Of a stretch of DNA of 64,000 nt, positions 1-10,856 are shown piece by piece. The DNA lies in contig NC_134117.1 in the NCBI RefSeq assembly GCF_040939455.1, forward strand, positions 64,564,501 through 64,628,500, read 5' to 3'. The notes beneath the pieces were generated by a model. That model worked only from the letters and a program-made list of their open reading frames with translations. It had not been told where the DNA came from and ran no database searches. The first letter of the stretch is position 1. Every line of letters starts with the position of its first letter. A program made the position numbers and the translations under genes. Source of the DNA: Microcebus murinus (lineage: Eukaryota > Chordata > Mammalia > Primates > Cheirogaleidae).

Positions 1-894
1 AAATGCCAAATATGGGACTACTTTAACAACAAAATAATCAAAATAATGAATGACTAACCAAAGAATAATATAAGACTCCATGGGATCACAGTCATAATAA
101 TGAATAAGTCAATCAATCAATAAGCAATAAACAATGAATAGAGGGAAAGAAAAACTCTTCTAAGAAAAGAATTGCATCTAATTAATATAGATGAAATGAT
201 GAAAGTAGAAAATCATTATTTTTCTTCATCAATGGGTGCTAAAATTAGTGGGTGAGTGAGTGATGAAAAATATTTGCATAGCCTGGAAGTATCTCAATAA
301 TTAGAAAGGAAAAACTGCAACACAGTGGAAAATCTGCCAAGCACCCTCTGAACCCAGTGAACAAATCTGACATCACCAGTATTGGAACAAATCCACATCA
401 TGCGCCCTGTGATACACTGAAAGACACACATTTATTTTCATGGTGTTCTTACCACAGAATTTAGTCATGAAGAAATATCAGGCAAGCCTAAATGAAAGAC
501 ATTATACAAAATAACTGCCCAAACCTTTTTAAAAACATCAAGGAAATAAAAGAAGGGAGGGGGGACTGTTTCACTTTAAAAGAAAATGTTTCTGATTAAA
601 AGAAACTAAGGCATCGTGACAACTAAGTAGAATGTATGAACCCTAATTTAACTGAAGAGCACTAAAATGACATTTTTAGAATAAGTGGTAAAATTTTAAA
701 GAGGTATGTATGGTTTTTTCATCAATGTTAATTTCCTGAGGTTGGTATAAAAAATGTTAACATTTGAGAAAGAGATTTGTGACAGAGATACCACAATTCC
801 TAGCAATTTTTTGCAACATTTTTGTATATCTTAAATCTTTTCCATATGAAATGTTGAAGTTTAATAATTAAAAATAACAGAAAACATATTTTTC
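1..894. other. AT-rich DNA without a gene
   Basis: No sustained reading frame, RNA gene or structured repeat is visible. The part from about 540 to 800 loosely resembles the 3' region of an old mammalian dispersed repeat on the + strand, but I cannot name it. Short AATC/AATA-rich patches near 100-140 look like low-complexity sequence. Confidence 0.4.
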
Positions 895-1400
895 ACTTAT
901 AATACTGGCAAGGAACCAGTGTAAAACTAGAAACCTTTATACATTATTGCTGGGGGCAGGGGAGTAAAAATTGGTACAATGTCTATGGGATGCATAAAAC
1001 TTTAAACTTTAAATCAAAATTTACAACCATTTGACTCAGCTTTTCTACAAATGGGATTTTATTGTCCAGTTACATTTGCATGTGTACTGAATGCTACATG
1101 TGCAAGGATGGTCATTGCAGCATCATTTGTAACAGGAAAAGCTAGAGACCACATTCATATTCTCCCATATAGGACTTGGTCAACTCAGCAGTCCTTTACC
1201 TGTCAACAATACATAAAATTGAATTAACAGAAAAACAGTATTCAGTTGAATACTTAAAAAATAAAAGAATAAGGAAGCACTTCATGAAATGCTATTAAAT
1301 AATATCTTAAGATATGTAGTTACATGGGAAAGACAAGGTTCAAAAAAGTGTATCATTTGTAACTACTACTATACATATTTGTTTGAAAGGAAATGTAAGA
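895..1400 (+). repeat. old L1 (L1M-type) 3' end remnant
   Basis: The stretch follows the order of a mammalian-wide L1 ORF2 end and 3' UTR. A 'ttggtacaat' block comes first, then 'catttgactcagc', then 'tgcaaggatggtcattgcagcatcattt', which matches the usual '…gttcattgcagcattgtttgtaat…' of old L1 ends. All frames are broken. It is clearly older than the L1 copy that starts at 1523. The family assignment is from memory. Confidence 0.55.
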
Positions 1401-1423
1401 AATTGTTTGGATTGATAACATGT

Positions 1424-1522
1424 CAATAGTTAAGAGCTATGTAGTAAAGAACATGGACATTGCTCCCAGATTTCCTGAGTTCCATTCTTAACCCTGTAAC
1501 TGTTATTTGTAAAGACTTGAGC
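1424..1522 (+). repeat. MIR SINE, 5' part (split by L1)
   Basis: The segment begins 'agttaagagctatg' and runs through 'ttcttaaccctgtaact', which lines up with the MIR core ('gttaagagc…', 'tgtgtgacctt'). It stops at 'gagc', exactly where a younger L1 begins. The MIR resumes at 2727 after the L1 poly(A). Divergence is high, so the outer edge is approximate. Confidence 0.6.
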
Positions 1523-2726
1523 TGGGAAAACTGGGTATCTACATGCAGAAGAATAAAACTGGATCCCCACCTCTCACCTCTCACAAACATCCACTCAAGA
1601 TGGATAACACACTTAAACCTAAGGCATGAAACCTTAAGAATTCTAGAAGATGATGGGAAGACCCTTTCAGACATCAGACTAGCAAAGAATTTTTGAAGAC
1701 GACCCCTAAAGCAATCACTGCAGCAACAAAAATAAACAAATGGGATCTGATCAAATTAAAAAGCTTTTGCACAGCCAAAGAAACTATCATTAGAGCAAAT
1801 AGCCTACAGAATGGGAGAAAATATTTGCTCTCTACACATCTGATAAAGGGTTGATTATAAGAACCTATCTAGAACTTAAACGAATCAACAAGAAAAAATC
1901 AAACAATCCCATCAATAAATGGGCAATGAAAATGAACAGAAACTTTTCAAAAGAAAACAGAATAATGGCCAGAAAACATATAAAAAATGCTCAATATCTT
2001 TAATCATTAGAGAAATGCAAATCAAAACCACACTGAGATATCACCTAACCCCAGTGAGATTGGCATCTATCAAAAAATCCCAAAACAACACATCTGGAGA
2101 GGATTGGAACATTCTTACACTGTTGGTGGGACTGCAAGTTAGTGCAACCTTTGTGGAAAAGAATTTGGAGGTACCTCAAAGAGCTAAAAATTGAAATACT
2201 ATTCAATCCAGCAATAGCACTACTAGGCATCTACCCAAAAAAGCAAAAGACATTCTGTAATAAAGACATCTGCACCCAAATGTTTATGGCGGCACAATTC
2301 ACTGTTGCAAGGATGTGGAAACAACCCGAGTGTCCGTCAATTCACGAGTGCATTATTAAAATTTGGTATATGTATACAATGTAATATTACTTAATTATAA
2401 GAGACGACAGTGATCTAGAGCCTCTTATATTATCCTGCGTTGAACTTGAGCCCATTATCCGAAGTGAAGTAACACAAGATCTGAAGAATAGGCTCCACTT
2501 GTACTTGCCATCAAATTGGTACTGACTGATTAACACCATGGTGCTCACATAGTAGTAATATTCTACAGGGATTAGGGGTTTTTGGGGGGTAAACTCACAA
2601 CTAAAGGACAAGGAGAGCATTGTAGAGGGGAAGGGCATGCCTCTAACCCTCACTAGGGAGAGGCAAAGGCATAAAATATAACCAAAATGTTTGTACCCTT
2701 ATAATACCCTGAATTAAAAAAAAAAA
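1523..2726 (+). mobile_element. 5'-truncated lemur-type L1 (ORF2 C-terminus, 3' UTR)
   Basis: This is the last fifth of an L1 retrotransposon. Reading + there are broken pieces of the ORF2 C-terminal region: '[16 protein letters not shown]' near 1600, '[18 protein letters not shown]' near 2010-2070 and 'ALLGIYPKK' near 2215. A 3' UTR follows and ends '…tttgtacccttataatacc' plus a run of 11 A. Stops and frameshifts break the frame, so no protein is expected. The copy matches the plus part of the 8188-9712 element closely, but lacks the G-rich 3' UTR block that copy carries. Only a 4-bp 'gagc' repeat (1519-1522, 2727-2730) flanks it, so a normal target-site duplication is not evident. It lies inside a MIR. 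Confidence 0.9.
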
Positions 2727-2855
2727 GAGCCCATTACTTAACCATAGAGAGCCTGAGTTTCCTCATCTGTAAAATGGAGGAACAGCAGTTCCTACCTACA
2801 GAGTTGTATTGGACATTTACTGAGTTAATTAATTTAAAATGCTCATAACGATGCA
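2727..2855 (+). repeat. MIR SINE, 3' part
   Basis: Directly after the L1 poly(A) the sequence reads 'ttacttaacc…cctgagtttcctcatctgtaaaatgg', the best-conserved MIR segment. 'ttactgagttaattaat' follows. Together with 1424-1522 it reconstitutes one interrupted MIR in + orientation. Confidence 0.8.
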
Positions 2856-4112
2856 TCACTTAAAAACAATTCTACAGATGCTATTTTTGTCACTGCTTTT
2901 AGGGAGAAGAACTTTGTGAGTAGGTTGCCAGGGTGGGGGCAAAATGGTTAACTGCACATTTGCACATTTTTAATTTGGAGCTATGCCACTATATTAGCTA
3001 TTTAAATATAGAAGAGAGATGAGAAAAATGTGTTCAAATGAAAAAATAAAATAAAATTTTATCATTCTATAGGAAGAAAAAAATATCAAAGGTCTCACAC
3101 TTGTTATCAAGTTGTGTCCCATTGGGACCTCAGTACAAATCCCTATTTTGCTGGAGAGGAACTTATACCTTAATATTATACTCAATTGTTTCTGGCAATA
3201 TTTATCATTTGAATTATTGGCTTTATGTTTTCTTTATATTTATTATGATAATATTAATGTTTTAGTCAAATGATCTAAATTTTGCACACACTAATTGTAT
3301 TGGTTCAAATGAAATGCATTGCTATTTTTTCTGCATAAGTGTTATATTACATTTGTTTTATTGGCACAAATACAAAATATTTTTATTAACTAAAAAGATA
3401 AGATTTTATGTCAGTATTCATGCTGGCTTAACCATGTGAGCTTAATAAGGACATTAATGGTTACAGGTAAGATAGAGATACAAGTATTTATTAAAACATG
3501 GTAAGATGCCGTACCTCCAGATTATCTGCATAAACAAATTGCATGAACTTATTATTTTGTGAATAATTATTTAAAGTGGAGTGGAGAAAATTTGCCAAGT
3601 ACAGCCTTTAATAAAGTATGGTTTGATGTAATAAAATGCGTTTAGCTAATTTAGCTTAGTTTAAAAAAACTTTATTATCCTTAATCTTTGATTCTAGAAA
3701 TGGAAAATGAAGCAGGAATTTCAATTTGCATGAAAAGCTATAAGCGTCTGTGCATATGCTCACAGGGCTTTAATCTCATAAATTCTACACTCTTTGCCAA
3801 GACCAACACTATCAATGAAAATTAATTTGATATTCAAAGCTTTAATTGTATTGCAATTAAAACCCATCATTACTTCCCTTTTTAGGAAGGGAAAGTATCC
3901 AAGCCTTCTTGCCAAAATTTGAGTTGTACAAGACTTTGTATTAGACTATTACAGACACTTAATAAAATTTGAAGAGTTGCAGCCTGAAGCAATGTAATGT
4001 ATTCTTAGCTGTATTTTAATATCTTCTCCTTGCAGCAAGACTATAAAACCACCAAACATGCCCCTAAACTTCCACGGTAAGGAAAAAGAAAATGACAATG
4101 AATGAGCTTTTA
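2856..4112. other. unique AT-rich DNA, possible conserved non-coding element
   Basis: No repeat family or gene is recognisable. About 3480-3960 is unusual in being free of recognisable repeats and of simple sequence while holding many TAAT/ATTA cores (for example 'aattaatttgatattcaaagctttaattg' near 3815). That is what developmental enhancers often look like. This is only an inference from texture. Confidence 0.3.
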
Positions 4113-4114
4113 TC

Positions 4115-4300
4115 TCCTACATGCCATGTACATTGCTGCATGTTTAACACATATTGCCTCCTTTAATGTTCAAAATATCCATAAGATATAGGTACTATTA
4201 GTCCCATTTACAAATAAGGAAACTGTCCAAGGAGTCCTATATTTTAGGCTAGGGTAGACGTCTAACCCACATCCCCTGTTACTGCGTTTATACTTCCTCA
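4115..4300 (-). repeat. MIR SINE, antisense
   Basis: The + strand shows '…ataggtactattagtcccatttacaaataaggaaactg', the reverse complement of the central MIR region ('cagtttcctcatctgtaaaatggg…'). A degenerate 'tttaacacatattgcctcctttaatg' precedes it. The copy is diverged and its edges are approximate. Confidence 0.6.
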
Positions 4301-4404
4301 GTTCTATGCCACATTGTTGTTTTTTCTTCCATGTCTCTCCTCTGCATGCCTCCCCAAACTCAATCAGTGCTTTGATGCAGTTAGGGTTTATATTCTAGTC
4401 TACA

Positions 4405-4556
4405 CTAGTGGTTCTCAAATTATACTGTACTTACGAATCATCTAAAGATTCTTCTAAGATGTGGATCTGATTCGGTAGGGCTGACTTTAGATACTCTACA
4501 TTTCTCTTGAAGCTCTTGGGCAATGCCCTGCTGCTATTCTGTGAACCACACTTTAT
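4405..4556. mobile_element. MER5A-like hAT MITE remnant
   Basis: The segment starts 'tagtggttctcaaattat', contains 'gaatcatctaaag' and 'gatctgattcggtaggg', and ends 'ttctgtgaaccacac'. This is the order of a MER5A-type non-autonomous hAT element with terminal repeats of the form 'cagtggttctcaa'. The right terminal repeat is decayed. No target-site duplication could be fixed. Confidence 0.55.
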
Positions 4557-5736
4557 GTAGCAAGCACTAATGCCCCTTCTTCCCAGGGAACATTCCAGCT
4601 CTAGGCAAAAGCCTTATGAAATACCCACCATGAAAATTGATTTTCAAAAATGTCCTGCTGCGGCCTCATCAAGTTGACCAGTCTAAATTGATTTTGAAAT
4701 TTGCTAATTTTATGAGTGTTTTAGGATACCAATACCCAAACATTCTTCTTCCTTCACTACGCTTGTGCTGCATATTTGTTTCTAACTACCAAAAAACAAT
4801 CGCAAACAAAATTGAACAATAAATGATGAAATATTTATTTGAAAACTACAACCAGAAGAAAAAGGGACTCAGAAAAACATTCTGATGTATGTTTCCAGAC
4901 TTATAATGAACATACCATTTAATATCTTGCTGAAATTATTTTTGTGTTAATATACATCTATGCCATCATAAAACAATCAGAGGAACCTACTATTTTTCAT
5001 GTAAGTCCACAACCTGGAGATTACTTTCCCTCTCTCTGTGCTTCACTCTTCTCATCTACAAAATGAGTTGAACCAGGTGGGCAGGACTCTATCCTCAGTT
5101 CTCAAGGGCTTCCTCAAGAATAAGGTTAAGAAAATAGAAAGTATCCAATCTTTACCCATTTCAAAGGATTTAACCTTAAAGAAATCTGCATACAGTAGTA
5201 ATCTGCATTTAAACCTCCAGAGCAAGGACTGGTATTTGGGATTTTCCTCTGTTTCTTCTTGCTGCTGCCTGAGCTGTTCAATGTCAACTATGGCTTTTAT
5301 TACAGATAACTTCTTGCTTGGATGTTCTTAGGTTTTGCAAAAGGAAATTCAAAATGTACAAATTACCATGATGGAGCCTTTATTTCCACAAAAACAATAT
5401 ATTTTGGTGTACATGTACTCCTTTTGATTTATTTAAGTGACATTTTGCATATAAATATAAAGCTTGTCATTTCCTTTTCTGCCAGAATTTATATTTATTA
5501 AGTACTATGAAACTCCACTTAATGAAAAAGTGTCATGTTCTCATGTGCACTTGTACAAAGCTAATAAGATCAACACTAGAAAGGAAATTAACTTAATTTG
5601 GGTATGAGTGGGTGGCAAACAATTAGCTGAGTAGATCTCTACCTCTCTGTGAACATTGAATGTCTTTCATGTTTAAGAGTGCACATTTAGGGGAATTTAG
5701 TTTTCTGGGGTCTCATTGAGAAAATATTTCCTTTAT
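4557..5736. other. no recognisable feature
   Basis: AT-rich DNA. Short open frames here (for example 4637-4822 and 5038-5331 on +) have no recognisable domain and are of chance length for this composition. Confidence 0.4.
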
Positions 5737-6207
5737 TCCTTCCTTCCTTTGAGAAAAGATTTCCTTCCTTCCTTCCTTCCTTCCTTCCTTCCTTCCTTCC
5801 TTCCTTCCTTCCTTCCTTCCTTCCTTCCTTCCTTCCTTCCTTCCTTTCTCCCTTCCTCCCTTCCTTTCTCCCTTCCTTCTTTCCCTCCTTCCCTCCCTCC
5901 CTCCCTCTCTTCCTTCCTTCCTTTTTCCCTCCCTCCCTCCCTTCCTTCCTCCCTTCCTTTCTCCCTCCCTTCCTTTCTCCCTTCCTTCTTTCCCTCCTTC
6001 CCTCCCTCCCTCCCTCCCTCTCTTCCTTCCTTCCTTTTTCCCTCCCTCCCTCCCTCCCTCCTTCCTTCCCTCCCTCCCTCCCTCCCTCCCTCCCTCCCTC
6101 CCTCCCTCCCTTCCTTCCTTCCTTCCTTCCTTCCTTCCTTCCTTCCTTCCTTCCTTCCTTCCTTCCTTCCTTCCAGTAGTTCCTTCTTTCTTTCCTCCCT
6201 TCCCTTT
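5737..6207. repeat. (TTCC)n / (CCCT)n polypyrimidine satellite
   Basis: An almost pure pyrimidine strand of about 470 bp. Pure TTCC blocks lie at both ends (about 5761-5845 and 6110-6174). Between them are TCCC blocks and a higher-order unit: the segment starting 'ttcctttctcccttccttct' at 5861 recurs at 5970, a 109-bp period. The tract is open in frame on both strands (about 175 codons each, Leu/Pro/Ser-rich or Lys/Glu/Gly-rich), but this follows from the absence of stop-forming tetramers and is not a gene. Homopurine-homopyrimidine mirror repeats of this kind can form triplex (H-DNA). Confidence 0.97.
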
Positions 6208-6841
6208 TTGTCACTTAGACTCTTTCTCCATCATGTGCATGACTGATATTCAGGACTCGCCCCTGAAAATTCATCTCCAATTTGTTGAACTACCTCCTGC
6301 TGGGGTAGATTTGTTCTTGTTGTAGTTAAACATTCAGATTTGCACCTGCAAGTTCCTATAAATATATTCCAACTGGTTTATGAACTCCGGGGATTTTGGA
6401 GGAAGGAAACTTTTCCCCCTTCCTCCTTCCCCACTCCAATTAACTTGTTAATTTTCATATTGAAACTTCTGAAATTCCTGCCAAATTTTGCAATTTTGTA
6501 GGATTTGAAATCTCTTTATTTCTGATGTAATCAGCAATAGTGGCAAAGTACATATTTCACAAGTCTCTGCATTACTGTTACTAAAGTCTTCTGTTTTCAC
6601 TTTCATACTATCCTGCAAGGAGCCAGTTGGAAATACAAAAGCCACCACCTCCATTTTACTATGTTCCCCACGCTCAGAATATGTGGCCTTATGTTTCTTC
6701 AAGAGATCATCTCAATCACGCATTCTGGAGTATGTCCACATGTTGCAGTAGAATTTATGAGGCTGCATTAAAAATGCCATGCTTTAATCCCTCTCATTCA
6801 CTGAAAATCACATCTCGCTCCAGACAGGGGAGGATCGATTT
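6208..6841. other. no recognisable feature
   Basis: Unique DNA between the pyrimidine tract and a MIR. Overlapping short frames on both strands at 6448-6899 show no domain. Confidence 0.4.
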
Positions 6842-7010
6842 TTCATTCTGGAATCAGATTGCTGAGGTTCAAATTCTACCTCCACTATTGACTGTGTGAC
6901 CTTTGGCAAATTACTTAACTTGTCTGTGCCTCAATTGCCTCATCTTTAAAATGAAACTAAACATAACACCAAGCTCAAAGGGTTGACTTGGGTATTAAAT
7001 AAGTTAATAT
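6842..7010 (+). repeat. MIR SINE, 5' part (split by L1)
   Basis: The order 'ctggaatcagattgctgaggttcaaattc', 'actgtgtgacctttggcaaattacttaac' and 'ctgtgcctcaattgcctcatctttaaaatg' is MIR in + orientation. It is broken at 7010, just after the left target-site duplication, and resumes at 9713. Confidence 0.85.
6996..7010 (+). repeat. left target-site duplication of the twin-primed L1
   Basis: 'taaataagttaatat' is present at 6996-7010 and again, identical over 15 bp, at 9713-9727 right after the L1 poly(A) region. This fixes both ends of the insertion. Confidence 0.95.
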
Positions 7011-8070
7011 TGCTTTATAGTACAGCTTGAAGTCAGGAAGACTGATGCCTCCCAGTTTGTTCTTTTTATTTAAGATTGCTTTGGCTATATGAGGTTTTTT
7101 CTGGTTCCATACGAAGTGAAGAATTATTTTTTCTAGATCTGTAAAGAATGCTGATGGTATTTTCATGGGGATTGCATTGGTTCTGTAGATCACTTTAGGT
7201 AATATTGACATTTTAACTATACTGATTCTACCAATCCATGAACAAGGTAGATTTTTCCATCTGTTTAAATCTTCTGCAATTTCTTTTTTTAGTGTTTTGT
7301 AGTTCTCCTTGTATAAATATTTTATATCTTTTGTTAAGAATACTCCTAGATATTTAATTTTCTTTGGGGCTATAGTAAAGGGTATTGCGTTTTTAATTTG
7401 AGTTTCTGCTTGATGGTTCTTGGCATATATGAAAGCTTCTGATTTGTGTATATTGATTTTATAACCTGAAACTTTACCAAATTCGGTTACCAAGTCTAGG
7501 AGTCTCTTGGAAGAGTCCATGGGGTTTTCTAGGTATAATATCATATCATCAGCAAAGAGCAAGAGTTTGATTTCATCTGCCCCCACTTGAATGCCCTTAA
7601 TACCCCTCTACTGCCTAATTGATATCGCTAGGACTTCAAGCACTATGTTGAATAGGAGAGGAGATAGTGGGCACCCCTGTCTAGTTCCGGATTGAAGGGG
7701 GAAAGATTTCAATTTTTCTCCATTTAGAATGATATTAGCAGTGGGTTTGTCATAGATGGATTTGATAAATTTAAGGTATGAGCCATCAATGCCTATTTTG
7801 TTAAGAGTTTTTATCATAAAGGTGTGGTGAACCATGTCAAATGCTTTTTCTGCATCTATTGACAGAATCGTATGGTCTTTGTTCTTGATTTTATTCATGA
7901 AGTGAATTGCATTTATAGACTTGCGTATGTTGAACCATCTTTGCATCTCTGGAATAAAGCCCATCTGGTCATGCTGAATTATTTTTTTGATGTGCTGCTG
8001 AATCCTATTCGCCAAAATTTTATTTAGGTTCTTTGCATCTGTATTCATGAGGGATATTGGTCTATAATTT

Positions 8071-8116
<46 letters not shown>

Positions 8117-8187
8117 CTTTTTTTGTTGTGTCCTTTCCTGGCTTTGGTATCAAGGTGATATTGGTTTCGTAGAATAAGTTAGGAAGG
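7011..8187 (-). pseudogene. L1 ORF2 fragment (RT domain), inverted 5' half of twin-primed L1
   Basis: Read on the - strand this is the reverse transcriptase region of L1 ORF2. In order it shows '[15 protein letters not shown]' (near 8130), '[20 protein letters not shown]', 'SIDAEKAFD', '[20 protein letters not shown]', then '[15 protein letters not shown]' (near 7540), the thumb region, and '[14 protein letters not shown]' at the 7011 end. The FADD catalytic box is intact. The frame breaks near 7590-7610 and the segment lacks the EN domain and the C-terminus. In L1 coordinates its 3' end meets the start of the + segment at 8188 with only about 25 nt missing, so the two halves are one insertion inverted by twin priming. 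Confidence 0.95.
8063..8124. repeat. poly(T)/poly(A) insertion with flanking duplication inside L1 ORF2
   Basis: A run of 36 T (8073-8108) is bounded by two copies of 'tataattttcttttttt' (8063-8079 and 8108-8124). On the L1 sense strand this is a long poly(A) between direct repeats of about 11-17 bp. It adds 45 bp, a multiple of three, so the L1 frame stays open as a lysine run. Either a poly(A)-only retroinsertion or a tandem duplication with slippage could give this. Confidence 0.85.
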
Positions 8188-9712
8188 TACTGGCACAAGA
8201 ACAGAAGCATAGATCTGGAATAGATCTGAGATACCAGAGATGAAACCATCAGTATACGGCAATCTAATCTTTGATAAAGCTGACAAAAATATACATTGGG
8301 GGAAAAGAATCTCTCTTCAATAAATGGTGCTGGGAAAACTGGTTAGCTACATGCAGAAGAGCAAATCAGGGTCCATACCTCTCACCTCTCACAAAAATTC
8401 ACTCAAGATGGATAACAGACTTAAACTTAAGGCATGAAACCTTAAGAATCATAGAAAGATGTTGGGAAAATCCTATCAGACATTGGCCTAGGCAAAGAAT
8501 TTTTGAGGAAGACCCCCAAGGCAATCACTTGCAGCATCAGAAATAAACAAATGGGATCTGATCAAATTAAAAAGTTTCTGCACAGCCAAGGAAACCATCA
8601 GTAGAGCAAATAGACAACCCACAGAGTGGGAGAAAATATTTGCTCTCTACACCTCTGATAAAGGCCTAATAACAAGAACCTATCTAGAACTTAAAAAAAT
8701 TAACAAGAAAAAATCAAGCAATCCCATCAAGAAATGGGCGACAGAAATGAAAAGAAACTTCTCCAAAGAAGACAGAATAATGGCATGCAAACATATAAAG
8801 AAATGCTCAACTTCTCTAATTATTAGATAAATGCAAATCAAAACCACAATGAGATGCCACCTAACCCCAGTAAGAATGGCCTATATCAAGAAATCCCAAA
8901 ACAACAAATGCTGGCAAGGATGCGGAGAGACAGGAACACTCCTACACTGCTGGTGGGACTGCAAATTAGTGCAACCTTTGTGGAAAAGAATTTGGAGATA
9001 CCTCAAACAGCTAGAAATAGAAATACCATTTGACCCTGCAGTAGCACTGTTGGGCATCTACCCAAAAGAGCATAAGACATTCTATTATAAAGACATCTGC
9101 ACCCGAATGTTTATAGCAGCACAATTCACTATTGCACAGTCATAGAAACAACCCAAGAGCCCATCAATTCATGAGTGGATAATTAAAATGTGGTATATGC
9201 TCACAATGGAATATTACTCAATCCTAAGAAATGACCGTGAGCTAGCACCGTTTATGCTATCTTGGATTAAGCTTAAGCCCGTTATCCAAAGTGAGGCGAC
9301 ACAAGACATGGAAAATGGGCTCTACATCTACTCGCCATCAAATTGGTACTGACTGATTTAAACTGCGGTTTTCAAATGGTGGCAATGCTCACCAGGGATT
9401 CGGTGGTGGGGGGGGACCCAATCTTAGGGATGGGATGAGCATTTTGGAGGGGGAGGACATAACTCTAACCCTTAGGGAGAGGCAAAGATATACAATCTAA
9501 CCAAAATGTTAAAAAAAAACAAAAAAACTTTTTATCGGGTGGTGGGGAGGCGGGAGTGGGGAGGAGGAAAGGGGTGTATGTTTCCATAACGTGTGTGATG
9601 CACACCACCAGGGGATTGGACATATCGGGGGGAAGGAGGGGGCAGGGGCAATATTTGTAACCCTAACAATATTTGTACCTCCATAATATGATGAAATAAA
9701 ACAAAAAAATAA
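8188..9712 (+). mobile_element. L1 3' half (ORF2 C-terminus, 3' UTR), direct part of twin-primed L1
   Basis: From 'ggtactggcacaagaacag' the + strand reads the L1 ORF2 part that follows the thumb. It includes '[17 protein letters not shown]' (near 8310) and a cleaner stretch at 8831-9145 with '[10 protein letters not shown]'-like sequence and the Cys/His-rich C-terminal motif '[18 protein letters not shown]'. The ORF2 end is at about 9350 ('…SNWY' stop). A 3' UTR follows with a G-rich block (9530-9660), '…tttgtacctccataatatgatgaaataaaac' and an A-rich tail. Scattered stops and frameshifts make it non-functional. The insertion sits in a MIR and is bounded by a perfect 15-bp duplication. Confidence 0.97.
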
Positions 9713-9785
9713 TAAATAAGTTAATATATGTTAGTGCTGAAACAGCACCTGGCTCATAGTAAGCAAAATAATGTTGAGTTCTCTA
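9713..9785 (+). repeat. MIR SINE, 3' part, with right target-site duplication
   Basis: After the duplicated 'taaataagttaatat' (9713-9727) the MIR continues 'gtgctgaaacagcacctggctcatagtaagc', the usual MIR tail ('…cagtgcctggcacatagtaagc…'). It completes the MIR begun at 6842. Confidence 0.85.
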
Positions 9786-10069
9786 CTATTGTTATCTACA
9801 TTATTTTGCAAGAGAGAAAAACAAACTTCTATCTAGCCTACTGTGATTTAGGCTTTTCTCTTGTGTCCAGCACAATGCAATACTAAAGTTTGCCTGATTG
9901 CTTTGGATCCCAGCTCTGACACCAACTTCTCTATGAAGTATTTCAGCAGATTGAATTCAACCATACTCCAGTAAATCTCAAAATCTCAAATAATATCAAA
10001 ATAAATATCTCCATGGGAGCCTTTGGTGTAAGTAATTTTTGTTTCTTTGCTTCCTTTCTTTCATTTAAT

Positions 10070-10230
10070 TTTTTATATGACCCCTGCCCCATGCACATTG
10101 TTGCTCCTTTATTACAAATCCCAGTTTATTGTTTCTGCAATCCTAGCATCAATTATAGTCCTTGTTTTATCATTGATATTCTATAAATGTTGAGTGAATG
10201 AGTGAATACGTGGATACATAAACGAAGAAA
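10070..10230 (+). repeat. L2 LINE 3' end remnant
   Basis: The pattern '…attctataaatgttgagtgaatgagtgaatacg' near 10180-10208 matches the L2 3' end ('…caataaatatttgttgaatgaatgaatga'). Upstream sequence is too diverged to place with certainty. The gap 9786-10069 shows nothing. Confidence 0.4.
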
Positions 10231-10824
10231 TCCCTGGACATTGAAGGCAATGTATCATTTCAGAAAAATTGAGGAGCATTTTTTTCTTTCTTTAATTGTA
10301 TGTTTTATCTCTTTCCTCCTTTATGCTTGGAGGGGAGGTTCCTTGTTGATGAAGCTGCCAGCTCCGTGAGGTGCTGCTGTCTGGACAAAGTTAACCAGGA
10401 GCAGCAGAGAGATGGCTTCAAGCGGAGCCTGTCCTGAGGAGGCAGAATGCTGGTGGCTGTGGCCTTCCTGAGGCTCATACAGCGAGGACCACTGAAAATG
10501 AAATCCTGCAAACTCTCTCTTTCTCCTCTTTGAGTGTGCTCAGGAGGGAGCCGGTAAGACAATTTGTCCTATTAAGCTAGCCAAGCTTCGATTTCCCTTA
10601 GTTTTTCTCCTCCTCTGAATTTCCCAACTACGATTCTAATGAGCTTGTTTACCCTATGAAAGAAAGAGGCAGATACTTAATTTCTTCAAGAAATCAAATC
10701 ACAAATCCATCCCACTAAGGAGAGACCTTGAAATGTTTATTGGGAAGCTAAGTTACACTACAAGGGGCAGTTTAGCTTTTCTGAACTTTTGACTCCAGAA
10801 GTACATGAATGCTAGAAACAAAAT

Positions 10825-10856
<32 letters not shown>

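Noticed and set aside
5687..6246. Open frames of about 175 codons on both strands
   Set aside because: They are the trivial translation of the TTCC/CCTC tract, which contains few stop-forming triplets. The proteins are low-complexity on both strands.
10305..10562. 85-codon - strand frame with an apparent start
   Set aside because: No domain, no splice context and no codon signature; the length is expected by chance.
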